A stretch of DNA of 64,000 nt from Mycobacterium sp. JS623. Lineage in GTDB: Bacteria; Actinomycetota; Actinomycetes; Mycobacteriales; Mycobacteriaceae. Below the pieces are notes generated by a model, which did no database searches, had not been told where the DNA came from, and saw nothing but the letters and a program-made list of their open reading frames with translations. Shown one piece after another: positions 41,696-49,150 of the stretch (its first letter is position 1; the number at the start of each line of letters is the position of its first letter). Both the position numbers and the translations under genes were made by a program. The stretch spans positions 5,394,001 through 5,458,000 of the forward strand of contig NC_019966.1 in the NCBI RefSeq assembly GCF_000328565.1, given 5' to 3'.

Positions 41696-42036
41696 GTATG
41701 CGGCCCAACGGGTTTCGAGACAGTCAGTAGCACGACCGAGTCCTCAACGGCATGTAAGCCGTGTCGCTCCCGAGGCAGCACGATCAGGTCGCCCGGCGAC
41801 CCATCCCAACCTGATGCGGAGTTCGTCACGCGCACCCTGCCCTGCAGCACCTCGAGCGTCGCCTCACCCGGACTCTCGTGATCGTCCATGGTGCTGCCGG
41901 CGATCATGGCCATCAGCGTCTGGCGTAGTGCATGTTCGTGGCCGCCATAGACGGTGTGGGCGCTGCGTCCGCTACTGGCCGCACGCGCAGACTCCAGGTG
42001 CTGCCGGGCAAGTGCAGTGAGTGAGATCTTCTCCAT
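41692..42036 (-). CDS. Cupin-domain protein
   Basis: 114-residue small beta-barrel protein. The cupin signature is visible: TLMAMIAGSTMDDHESPGEATLEVLQGRVRVT (metal-ligand His/Glu in the first motif), then PGDLIVLPRERHGLHAVEDSVVLLT with PxxxxH of the second motif. The N-terminus ISLTALARQHLESA resembles cupins of the LuxR-adjacent/AraC-free 'cupin_2' type with an N-terminal helix. The ATG at 42034-42036 (MEKISLTAL) follows a GGGGATGG. It is divergent from the NmrA-like gene (85-bp gap). Substrate unknown. Confidence 0.82.
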   Translation of the reverse strand: MEKISLTALARQHLESARAASSGRSAHTVYGGHEHALRQTLMAMIAGSTMDDHESPGEATLEVLQGRVRVTNSASGWDGSPGDLIVLPRERHGLHAVEDSVVLLTVSKPVGPHT

Positions 42037-42121
42037 CGCCCATCCCCTTCCAGACGATTGAACATTCCATTGAGCGTCCTGGCCATGGATCGTCTCGAAT
42101 CCGGGCCGTTGAATTCGAGGC

Positions 42122-42943
42122 ATGACCAACAACACCATTCTCGTCATCGGCAGCACCGGCAAGACGGGAACGCGCGTAGTCGATCAACTGGCACAGCGTG
42201 GCGTCGCAGTCCGGCACGGCTCACGGTCGGCCGACATCCCATTCGACTGGGACACCCCCCGGACCTGGGCGTCGGCGCTGGCCGGCGTCGACAGGGTCTA
42301 CATCACCTACTACCCGGACCTGGCCGTCCCGGGTTCGGTCGACGCCATCGGCAGGCTGACCGAGCTGGCCAAGGCCGCCGGCGTCCGCCGACTCGTGCTG
42401 CTGTCCGGGCGCAACGAAGCCGAGGCCGAGAAGGCCGAGCGCGTCGTGATGGCCTCCGGACTGGAGTGGACGATCGTGCGGTGCGCGTTCTTCGCACAGA
42501 ACTTCGACGAGGGCGCGTGGCTCGACGAGGTGCTCGCGGGCACGGTCTCACTGCCGGTCGATCAGGTGCAGGAACCGTTCGTCGACGCCGATGACATCGC
42601 CGACGTGGTGGTGGCGGCGTTGACCGACGACCGCCACGTCGGCCAACTCTACGAGCTGACCGGTCCACGCCTGCTCAGCTTCGGCGACGCGGTGGCGGAG
42701 ATCGGGGCGGCTGCGGGCCGGCACATCAATTTCGTCTCGGTGCCGATCGAGGACTACACCGCGATGCTCACGGAATACGTTCTGCCGCAAGACTTCATCT
42801 GGCTGCTGAGCCATCTGTTCACCGAAGTGCTCGGCAGCAAGGCGCAGCTCGCCGACGGCGTGCAACGCGCACTCGGCCGCGAGCCGAAAGACTTCGCCGA
42901 CTACGCCCGTGAGGCGGCCGCCACCGGCGTGTGGACTCCGTGA
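42122..42943 (+). CDS. NmrA-like NAD(P)-binding oxidoreductase (SDR-a family)
   Basis: 273 residues, Rossmann fold. The nucleotide motif ILVIGSTGKTGTRVVDQLAQRG (GxxGxxG type) is at residues 6-27. Then AGVDRVYITYYPDL, GVRRLVLLSGRNEAEAEKAERVV, LEWTIVRCAFFAQNF and FVDADDIADVVVAALTDDRHVGQLYELTGP, the typical atypical-SDR order of NmrA/AgnL4-type proteins. No classical YxxxK catalytic pair is seen, as in other NmrA-like proteins that may sense redox. It is divergent from the cupin gene. Function unknown. Confidence 0.87.
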   Translation: MTNNTILVIGSTGKTGTRVVDQLAQRGVAVRHGSRSADIPFDWDTPRTWASALAGVDRVYITYYPDLAVPGSVDAIGRLTELAKAAGVRRLVLLSGRNEAEAEKAERVVMASGLEWTIVRCAFFAQNFDEGAWLDEVLAGTVSLPVDQVQEPFVDADDIADVVVAALTDDRHVGQLYELTGPRLLSFGDAVAEIGAAAGRHINFVSVPIEDYTAMLTEYVLPQDFIWLLSHLFTEVLGSKAQLADGVQRALGREPKDFADYAREAAATGVWTP

Positions 42944-42989
42944 GTTTGATTCACGGTGAGCGGATCTCGGTCGCGTGGCGGTGGTTTGC

Positions 42990-43322
42990 TCATTCCGACG
43001 GGAACCGGTCACGCAACGCGTCGAGCAACTCCTGGGCCTCGGCGACGCGGCCGCGCATCCGCACCAAGTTATCCGGAGGCCGATTCGGATCATCGATGCC
43101 ACGTTCACAACGCCTGCGCCAACGCTTTTCCATCGAGGCGACAAGCGCCTCCAACTCGGCGATTTCGCCTAGTAGAACGGCGTCGAAAAGCCGCGCCTGC
43201 GCGATATCGGCGGGATGCGCCGGCCGAGCCCAGGTGTCAGCGCGCTGCCGGACGAGGTGCGGCCGGGGCACCCACACCGGACGGTGGGGTTCTAGGTCGA
43301 CCTCGCGTGGAATCGATAACAC
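42990..43322 (-). CDS. Conserved hypothetical, helical, 110 aa
   Basis: GTG start reads MLSIPREVDLEPHRPVWVP. The N-terminal half is Pro/Arg-rich. The second half is helical and likely coiled: ARLFDAVLLGEIAELEALVASMEKRW and NLVRMRGRVAEAQELLDALRDRF. No signal peptide or known domain. Its 245-bp upstream region, towards the Esp-type genes, has an inverted repeat. Codon use and amphipathic helices support a real gene, but the family is not identified. Confidence 0.6.
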   Translation of the reverse strand: MLSIPREVDLEPHRPVWVPRPHLVRQRADTWARPAHPADIAQARLFDAVLLGEIAELEALVASMEKRWRRRCERGIDDPNRPPDNLVRMRGRVAEAQELLDALRDRFPSE

Positions 43323-43487
43323 GTACAGATCCTCACAGAGGTTTGAAACGTCAGCGACTCCACAGGTTCACCGGGCCGTTAAGTTTCGTTGGCTGCGCGT
43401 TACCCCTTATTCACTTCGGATCGGGCCCCCCAGTGAGGACTGCGGGCCGGCAGGGTGCGTGGTGGACCTCGGCGAGATTCTGCGCGC

Positions 43488-43544
43488 CGAGATTGCAGTT
43501 ATCGTGATGGACACTCGATATTTTCCGCGATAACTGCAATCTCG
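43488..43544. repeat. Perfect 17-bp inverted repeat, 23-nt loop
   Basis: CGAGATTGCAGTTATCG (43488-43504) is the exact reverse complement of CGATAACTGCAATCTCG (43528-43544). With one G-U and one G-C pair beyond the arms, the RNA stem could reach 19 bp. It lies 23 bp after the EspD-like stop in transcription direction, and 166 bp before the hypothetical gene. No poly-U tract is seen. Confidence 0.85.
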
Positions 43545-43567
43545 CCTGGCATCCTGCGGTGTGCCGC

Positions 43568-43996
43568 TCAACGGTCTCCGTTCTCGTCAGAGACGTATCG
43601 GGATGCGAAAACTTCCGCCGCCGATGCCGCCGCCTCCTCCGGTGTCGGCATATCCAGTTCGCGCCGCAATCCGTCGCGCATGATCGCAGGGTCATAACCC
43701 ATCACGCGCACTCCTTCGACGATCAACGTATGCAGTTGCGACCGGGCCTTCTGGCGCGCCAGATCCGCGATGACAGTGATCTCCTCGGCCAGTTCCCGTT
43801 CCGTCATGTCCGTCACATTGGGTGCAAGTTCGACATGATCGACTCTGCCGTCCAGGCACACCGTGACCGACACGGTCCGAGCTGGATTGGTGACGGTGTA
43901 CAGCGGTGACGAAAGTTCTTGTTCCGCACCGTCTTCCGGCGCGGGAACGTATTCGTCGAACGCCTCCAACGCTGAGTAATTTTCGTCGTCCGTCAC
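43568..43996 (-). CDS. EspD/EspH-like ESX secretion-associated protein (DUF2694)
   Basis: 142-residue protein with the EspD/EspH core: LYTVTNPARTVSVTVCLDGRVDHVEL, TERELAEEITVIADLARQKARSQ, and the C-terminal MPTPEEAAASAAEVFASRY, which matches the LPSPEEAAAAEAEVFATRY end of M. tuberculosis EspD. The N-terminus is acidic and probably disordered. EspD stabilises EspA and EspC before ESX-1 secretion. It lies 9 bp after the EspA-like gene in one operon. An EspC-like gene, which sits between espA and espD in M. tuberculosis, is absent. Confidence 0.85.
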   Translation of the reverse strand: MTDDENYSALEAFDEYVPAPEDGAEQELSSPLYTVTNPARTVSVTVCLDGRVDHVELAPNVTDMTERELAEEITVIADLARQKARSQLHTLIVEGVRVMGYDPAIMRDGLRRELDMPTPEEAAASAAEVFASRYVSDENGDR

Positions 43997-44005
43997 GGCT
44001 CTTCC

Positions 44006-45043
44006 TCAGGGAGGTGGCAGCTGATCGTCGAGCTTGGCCTTCTCGGCCAGGTCGGTCTCATCGTACTTCTCGGCGGCGTTGCGGAGCTTCCCGGCGAGTT
44101 CGATGCTGACGCCTGCTGTGCGGTTGCCGGCCGTCGCGCGTTCAGTTTCTGCCGCCGCCACCGCAGCGCTTGTCACGGCACAGACCAGGCCGTGGGTCTT
44201 CGTCATGTTCTCGCCAACGCTCTGCACCGCCGAGACCGCCGAACTGATGCCGCGCGCCGCCTCGTCCTGGTGCGAAGCCACACTACGGATAGTGGACGCG
44301 GCGATTCGCCTGTCTTGACCGTCCCCGATCGAATCCTGCTGCGTTGCAGCCGTACTCACCTGCTGATACATCGCAAGCGCTTCACGTACCGCAGCGGCAT
44401 TGGTGTTGGCGTTGTTGTGCATTTCCCACATCTTCGCCGACGCATCCTTCAAAGCCATTCCCACAGCCAGCATCTCGGCTTGCATCTGGATGGCCTTGCC
44501 CACTTCTGGGATGACACCGAGGGTCTGCGTGTACTCGCCGTATTCAGCCAGCCAGTCGTGCAACCCGTTGAGCGTGCGGCGGGTCTCGACGAGTTCGCCG
44601 GCCTCGCGGCTCACGATGGACGCGATCCGGCTGTCAGCATCAGCGAGCGTGGCCACCCTGTTCTCCTGTTCGCCGACGCGTCGCTCATATGCCGCGGGGG
44701 CGGGTCCGCCGTCCCACGACGAATTCGTGTGCGCATCAGCGAGGCTCTGCTTGGCATCGTCGAAAGCGCGCGACCCGTCGCCGAATGCCTCGCCCGACTG
44801 GGGATCACCATCGCCGGTGGTCCGCACCATGCCCTGAATCACTTTCTGGCCGCCGACCAGAACCGACGTCGGCGCGACATCTAGCGGCGACGCCGACTTC
44901 CCGACGCTTTTCGCGACGTCTGCGATGTCAGCGAGGGTGGCCCGCTTTGCGACGAACTCGACGACTTGTGCGGCGCTGCGGACCCTGCCCGCCGCGTCCG
45001 TGACGAAGTCGCAGACGTTTTCGACAACGTCGTAGATCCCCAT
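44006..45043 (-). CDS. EspA/EspE-family type VII secretion effector-like protein
   Basis: 345-residue, nearly all-helical protein without a signal peptide. Features: MGIYDVVENVCDFVTDAAGRV at the N-terminus, a WxG-type turn in TNSSWDGGPAPAAYERRVGEQ (near residue 107), long helices ADADSRIASIVSREAGELVETRR and MQAEMLAVGMALKDASAKMWEM, and a C-terminal KYDETDLAEKAK that holds a YxxxD motif, the general ESX secretion signal. These agree with the EspA/EspE family. The adjacent EspD-like gene supports the assignment. No ESX core gene (EccC, EsxA/B) is in the window, so secretion would depend on a system elsewhere. Confidence 0.82.
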   Translation of the reverse strand: MGIYDVVENVCDFVTDAAGRVRSAAQVVEFVAKRATLADIADVAKSVGKSASPLDVAPTSVLVGGQKVIQGMVRTTGDGDPQSGEAFGDGSRAFDDAKQSLADAHTNSSWDGGPAPAAYERRVGEQENRVATLADADSRIASIVSREAGELVETRRTLNGLHDWLAEYGEYTQTLGVIPEVGKAIQMQAEMLAVGMALKDASAKMWEMHNNANTNAAAVREALAMYQQVSTAATQQDSIGDGQDRRIAASTIRSVASHQDEAARGISSAVSAVQSVGENMTKTHGLVCAVTSAAVAAAETERATAGNRTAGVSIELAGKLRNAAEKYDETDLAEKAKLDDQLPPP

Positions 45044-45105
45044 GCGCTCGCCACCCTTTCCTCAGTGAGGCTAACAGCGCAGCGAATGGCTTCCGCGCAT
45101 CAATT

Positions 45106-46095
45106 TCAGGTCAGCGCGGGGATGACCTCACGTTCGAACAGTTCGATGCCCGAGCGGTCATAGGCGGCCTCCGGGAAGTTGAGGATGGCGTACTCGCAAC
45201 CGAGTTCGCGCATCCGCGTCAGCTTCTCCACGATCTGCTCGGGAGTGCCACTCGCCGAGTCCGGTGACGTCACCGTTGCCAGCATCGGGTCCACGGCGGC
45301 GTCGGGTGCCACCGAGACCATCCTGGCCCGCACGCGCGCCACGCGGTCACCAATGTCGGCGTCCGATTCGCCGACAACGGCGTTGAAGTTGGCCGACCGC
45401 ACGATCGCGTCGTAATCGGTGCCCACATCGCGGCAATGGTCCGACAGCACTCTCGACTTGTGCGCGAACCCCTCGGGCTCGGAGGTGAAGTTGGTGTACT
45501 GCGCGAACTTGGCGGCGATTCGCAGCGTCACCTTCTCGCCGCCGCCGGCGATCCACAGCGGAAGACCACCCTCCTGTAAGGGCTTTGGCTCGACGATCGC
45601 GCCGTCGACCTGATAGTGCTTGCCGTTGAGGCTGACTTCGCCCTTGCGCCACGCATCGCGCATGATCTGCACGCCCTCGTCGAGCATGCCGAGTCGGGCG
45701 CCCGCCGACGGGAAGCCGTAGCCGTAGGCCTTCCACTCGTGCTCGTACCAGCCGCCGCCGATGCCCATCTGGACCCGGCCGCCGGAGATGATGTCGGCGG
45801 TGGCGGACACCTTGGCGAGATAGACCGGGTTGCGGTAGCCCATGGCCGTGCACATCTGACCGAGCTTGACCCGCGATGTGGTCGCCGCGTAGGCCGACAT
45901 CAGCGACCACGCCTCGTGGGTGGCCTCGCGGGTGGGCACCGGGACCGTGTGGAAGTGGTCGTAGACCCACACGGAGTCCCATGCGCTGCCGTCAGCGTAG
46001 GCAGCAAGGTCGCGCATCACCTGCCAGTGTTTTTCGGTGGGAATGTCGACGAGGTCGAGCCGCCAACCCTGCGGAATGAAGAAGCCAAAGCGCAT
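45106..46095 (-). CDS. F420-dependent LLM-class oxidoreductase
   Basis: 329-residue luciferase-like TIM barrel starting MRFGFFIPQGWRLDL at ATG 46093-46095. Typical blocks: AWDSVWVYDHFHTVPVP near residue 38, RVKLGQMCTAMGYRNPVYLAKVSATAD, ISGGRVQMGIGGGWYEHEWKAYGY and GGLPLWIAGGGEKVTLR. These are conserved in actinobacterial F420 enzymes (TIGR03560-type). F420 is the likely cofactor, substrate unknown. An upstream open frame to 46269 lacks family features. The gene is divergent from the PaaK-like gene, 264 bp apart, and that gap holds nothing else recognised. Confidence 0.88.
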   Translation of the reverse strand: MRFGFFIPQGWRLDLVDIPTEKHWQVMRDLAAYADGSAWDSVWVYDHFHTVPVPTREATHEAWSLMSAYAATTSRVKLGQMCTAMGYRNPVYLAKVSATADIISGGRVQMGIGGGWYEHEWKAYGYGFPSAGARLGMLDEGVQIMRDAWRKGEVSLNGKHYQVDGAIVEPKPLQEGGLPLWIAGGGEKVTLRIAAKFAQYTNFTSEPEGFAHKSRVLSDHCRDVGTDYDAIVRSANFNAVVGESDADIGDRVARVRARMVSVAPDAAVDPMLATVTSPDSASGTPEQIVEKLTRMRELGCEYAILNFPEAAYDRSGIELFEREVIPALT

Positions 46096-46359
46096 GAGTC
46101 TCGACTCTATGCCGCTATCGGCGGCGGGGCCTGCCAGCCCTGCCAGGCAACCATCGGGGTCGCAGGCTGCCACGAGCGCGAGGAACGAGCGGTTGACCTC
46201 GTCGATGCCCCCGAGGTGCGGCTCGATGACGTCGCGGCACGTAACCGGCCTGCTCGACAGGAGACACACAAGTTGGTGTGCCGGTAATCGGCAAACATCG
46301 GCCAGGCTCGCCCTATGCTGATTTACGGAAACGTCAAATCAGGATCAACGTAGGACGCG

Positions 46360-47724
46360 ATGACGGCCCGAGCCAAGTACGAGCGCATGCGCGCGGTCCA
46401 TCTGAGCGCGGTCCAGGCTGCGCTCGTCGACCACACCGCGCGACTCGCCTGGACCTCCGATCAGATTGAGCAGTACCGGGAACATCAACTGCGCGCGCTG
46501 TTGTCGTTCGCACGCCAACGGTCGCCGTTTCACGCCCGCCGCCTACGCGCCCTCGAGCTGAGCTCGGTCACTGTCGCCGACTTGGCGTCGGTGCCGGTGA
46601 TGACGAAGGCCGACTCGCAGGACAACTGGGACGACATCGTCACCGACCGCAGGCTCAACCGCGATCGCGCGGAACGCATTCTGGCAGAACAGGAATGGTA
46701 TTCGTACACGCCCGACGGCTACCAGATATTCAGCTCCGGCGGCTCCAGCGGGGTGCGCGGCGTCTACGTCTGGAACTGGCAGTTGTACGTGTCCGCGGCC
46801 TGCCTGGCATGGCGGACCCAAGCGCAGGCGGAGCGACGTGCCCCGCACCCGGGCCCCACACGGATGGCGGTCCTCGAGGCGGGCGCCCCGCCGCATGCCA
46901 GCACGCCCCTCTTTGACGTGCCGACCGTGGCGGGCATGCAAACAGTCGTCATTCCGGCGGGAGCGCCGTTCGACGAAGTGCTTTCCGCGGTGGCAGCCGC
47001 CCGGCCGACGCACCTGGTCGGCTACCCGTCCGTGATCGGCCGACTCGCCCGCGCGGTGCTTGACGGCGATCTGGACTGCCAGCCGGTGCGGGTGAGCACC
47101 AACTCCGAGCCACTCCTCGACGAAGACCGCCAGGCGATCGCCGACGCGTGGCAGGCGCCGGTCCACAACCTGTGGGGATCCACCGAGATCGGCGTGCAGG
47201 CCGTCGGTTGCGGTATCGGCGACGGCCTGCACATCTGCGAGGACGAGGTGGTGCTCGAACGGGTCGATGAGAACGGCGCGCCGGTCGGTCCCGACGAGCC
47301 GGCCGCGCGCACTCTGGCCACCGGGTTGGCGAATCGGACGTTCCCATTCATCCGCTACGACCTCGGTGACGACGTCAAGGTGCTCAAAGGCCCGTGCGAA
47401 TGCGGCAGCGCGTTCGCACGAGTCGCCGCCATCGGCGGGCGGCGCGACGACGACTTCTGCTACGGCTCGATTACGGTGCCCGCCATCGCTTTCCGCCATG
47501 TCCTCGGGACTGATCCACACGTTTCCGAATACCAGGTCATGCAGACCACTCGCGGCGCCGACATCCTTGCCGTGGGCCGTCCGGACATCGACAACTTGGC
47601 GACGTCAGTGGCGGCGGCGCTGCAGCGGTGCGGGCTGCCGAATCCGAGTGTCAAAATCAAGCCTGTCGACCGCATTCCCCGCAACCGGGCCAGCGGCAAA
47701 CTCAAGCGTTTCATTGCGCTGTAG
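46360..47724 (+). CDS. Phenylacetate-CoA-ligase-like (PaaK family) adenylating enzyme
   Basis: 454 residues. The adenylate-forming motif is FSSGGSSGVRGVYVWNW (near residue 126). VHNLWGSTEIGVQAVG (near 266) and FPFIRYDLGDDVKVLKGPCECGS are further PaaK-type motifs. The C-terminal domain ends with the catalytic Lys region RIPRNRASGKLKRFI. It activates a carboxylic acid as acyl-adenylate and probably a CoA thioester. The N-terminus VPVMTKADSQDNWDDIVTDRRLN is conserved in mycobacterial 'coenzyme F390 synthetase-like' proteins. The substrate is unknown. Confidence 0.86.
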   Translation: MTARAKYERMRAVHLSAVQAALVDHTARLAWTSDQIEQYREHQLRALLSFARQRSPFHARRLRALELSSVTVADLASVPVMTKADSQDNWDDIVTDRRLNRDRAERILAEQEWYSYTPDGYQIFSSGGSSGVRGVYVWNWQLYVSAACLAWRTQAQAERRAPHPGPTRMAVLEAGAPPHASTPLFDVPTVAGMQTVVIPAGAPFDEVLSAVAAARPTHLVGYPSVIGRLARAVLDGDLDCQPVRVSTNSEPLLDEDRQAIADAWQAPVHNLWGSTEIGVQAVGCGIGDGLHICEDEVVLERVDENGAPVGPDEPAARTLATGLANRTFPFIRYDLGDDVKVLKGPCECGSAFARVAAIGGRRDDDFCYGSITVPAIAFRHVLGTDPHVSEYQVMQTTRGADILAVGRPDIDNLATSVAAALQRCGLPNPSVKIKPVDRIPRNRASGKLKRFIAL

Positions 47725-47833
47725 GCAAGCGGGACCCAAACGACATTCGGAATTAACCAGCGAAGGCTGATCATGAGCTATGGTGTGCCTCACACCAGCG
47801 ATAGAATGTGAGCTGGCGCACAGAGGAGGCTCA

Positions 47834-48055
47834 GTGTTCAGTCATAACGGGCGTCCGGTACCTGGGCCCAAGGTCAGGCCAGTAGGCGCCGGAGGCTCGG
47901 TCGACGGCATCCATTGGGTCAAGAACACGCTCCTGGCGCTCATCGCTATTTGCGCGCTCGCGGGCATCGTCAGCACGGCTTCGATGGGGCAGACGCAAGC
48001 CGCACTGGCGATCGGCATCGTCGCGCTCGCCTTCTTCTCAAGGGCCTGGTGCTGA
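47834..48055 (+). CDS. Small membrane protein, 73 aa
   Basis: The GTG at 47834 follows a near-perfect GAGGAGGC. The start reads MFSHNGRPVPGPKVRPVGAG. Two hydrophobic segments follow: VKNTLLALIAICALAGIVSTAS (about 29-50) and AALAIGIVALAFFSRAW (about 55-71). An earlier possible ATG at 47780 lacks a ribosome site. No family recognised. It stands between the PaaK-like and PNPOx genes with gaps of 109 and 47 bp. Confidence 0.68.
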   Translation: MFSHNGRPVPGPKVRPVGAGGSVDGIHWVKNTLLALIAICALAGIVSTASMGQTQAALAIGIVALAFFSRAWC

Positions 48056-48102
48056 CGCTTCCTCTCGAGGCCTTGTCATAACGCGCGACTAGCCTGGGCC
48101 GC

Positions 48103-48528
48103 ATGGCCCTCTCCAAGGAAGAACGCGAACAGTTTCTGGCCGAGCCGCACATCGCCGCGCTGTCGGTGAGCGCGGGCGACAAACGTGGACCACTGACGGT
48201 CCCCATCTGGTACCAGTACACGCCCGGTGGCGAGGCATGGGTGCACACCGGAAGCGGCTCACGCAAGCACCGGCTAATCGAGACCCAGGGTGAATTCACG
48301 CTGATGGTCCAGCGGCTCGAACCGACTGTCCGCTACGTCGCGGTCGACGGCCCGGTCAGCCGCATCGAACCGGCCACCGACGAGCAACTCGTCGAGATGG
48401 TCAAGCGCTACATGCCGCCCGACAAGGTCGATGCCTACCTCGAGTTCGCCCGCCGGGAACACGGAGACGGCGTGGCCATCTTCATGAAACCGGAGCACTG
48501 GCTGTCAGCTGACCTCGGCTCAATGTGA
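48103..48528 (+). CDS. Pyridoxamine 5'-phosphate oxidase-fold protein (F420/FMN-type)
   Basis: 141-residue split-barrel protein. Typical start LSKEEREQFLAEPHIAALSVSAGD, then PLTVPIWYQYTPGGEAWVHTG with the usual 'P-V-W-Y' pattern and SGSRKHRLIETQGEFTLMVQ. RYVAVDGPVSRIEPAT and the final FMKPEHWLSADLGS complete it. Such proteins bind F420, FMN or heme and catalyse reductions; it is not PdxH, which is encoded at 7157. The methyltransferase gene starts 4 bp after the stop. Confidence 0.85.
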   Translation: MALSKEEREQFLAEPHIAALSVSAGDKRGPLTVPIWYQYTPGGEAWVHTGSGSRKHRLIETQGEFTLMVQRLEPTVRYVAVDGPVSRIEPATDEQLVEMVKRYMPPDKVDAYLEFARREHGDGVAIFMKPEHWLSADLGSM

Positions 48529-48532
48529 CGTC

Positions 48533-49150
48533 ATGTCGTCGAAGCACCTGCTGTTCAAGCTCATGTACCGGTTCGGGTTCACGCCGTGGAATGAGCATCC
48601 GTTAGCGACAAGTCTGCGGAATCTGGTCGAGGGCGAAGACGCTCTGCCGACCGGACCCGCGCTCGACATCGGTTGCGGCACAGGCGATTCGTCGATTTAT
48701 CTCGCGGAGCACGGCTGGCGGGTCACCGGGGCGGACTTCGTGCCGACGGCGTTGGACAAGGCACGGGCGAAGGCGGCAGCGAAAAATGTGGCGGTCGACT
48801 TCGTGCACGCCGATGCAACGCGGCTGTCCTCCGAGGGCGTAGGCAAGGATTTCACGCTGATCGTCGACAATGGCTGCCTGCATGGCATGAGCGACGACGA
48901 CCGCGACGCCTATGTCCGCGAGGTCACGGCACTGGCGGCACCGGATGCCCGACTTCTCATCGTGGCGTTCCCGCCGGGTTCGTTCCCGGTGCGTGGAATC
49001 GCGCCGGCCGAAGTCGAACAGCGGTTCAGCCAGCGGTGGCAGCTGCTGTCTGCCGAAGACGAACCAGGACTGTCGTCAGGGACAGGTTCCAGGCGCGCTA
49101 CTACCTGTTCGCGCGCAGTTCGTAAAGAGCGGCGACGGCGGGCAGGCTGA
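48533..49150 (+). CDS. Class I SAM-dependent methyltransferase, 3' end probably frameshifted
   Basis: 205-residue frame. The Rossmann motif ALDIGCGTGDSSIYLAEHGW (motif I, near residue 43), VTGADFVPTALDKARAKAAA (motif II) and FTLIVDNGCLHGMSDDDR are clear. The C-terminus GTGSRRATTCSRAVRKERRRRAG is Arg-rich and unlike the family. The -1 frame from about 49072 instead reads VRDRFQARYYLFARSS, the usual end 'ARYYLFAR', stopping at 49125. So a base has probably been lost near 49065-49080. Substrate unknown. The end overlaps the opposite acyl-CoA ligase gene by up to 50 bp. Confidence 0.85.
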   Translation: MSSKHLLFKLMYRFGFTPWNEHPLATSLRNLVEGEDALPTGPALDIGCGTGDSSIYLAEHGWRVTGADFVPTALDKARAKAAAKNVAVDFVHADATRLSSEGVGKDFTLIVDNGCLHGMSDDDRDAYVREVTALAAPDARLLIVAFPPGSFPVRGIAPAEVEQRFSQRWQLLSAEDEPGLSSGTGSRRATTCSRAVRKERRRRAG

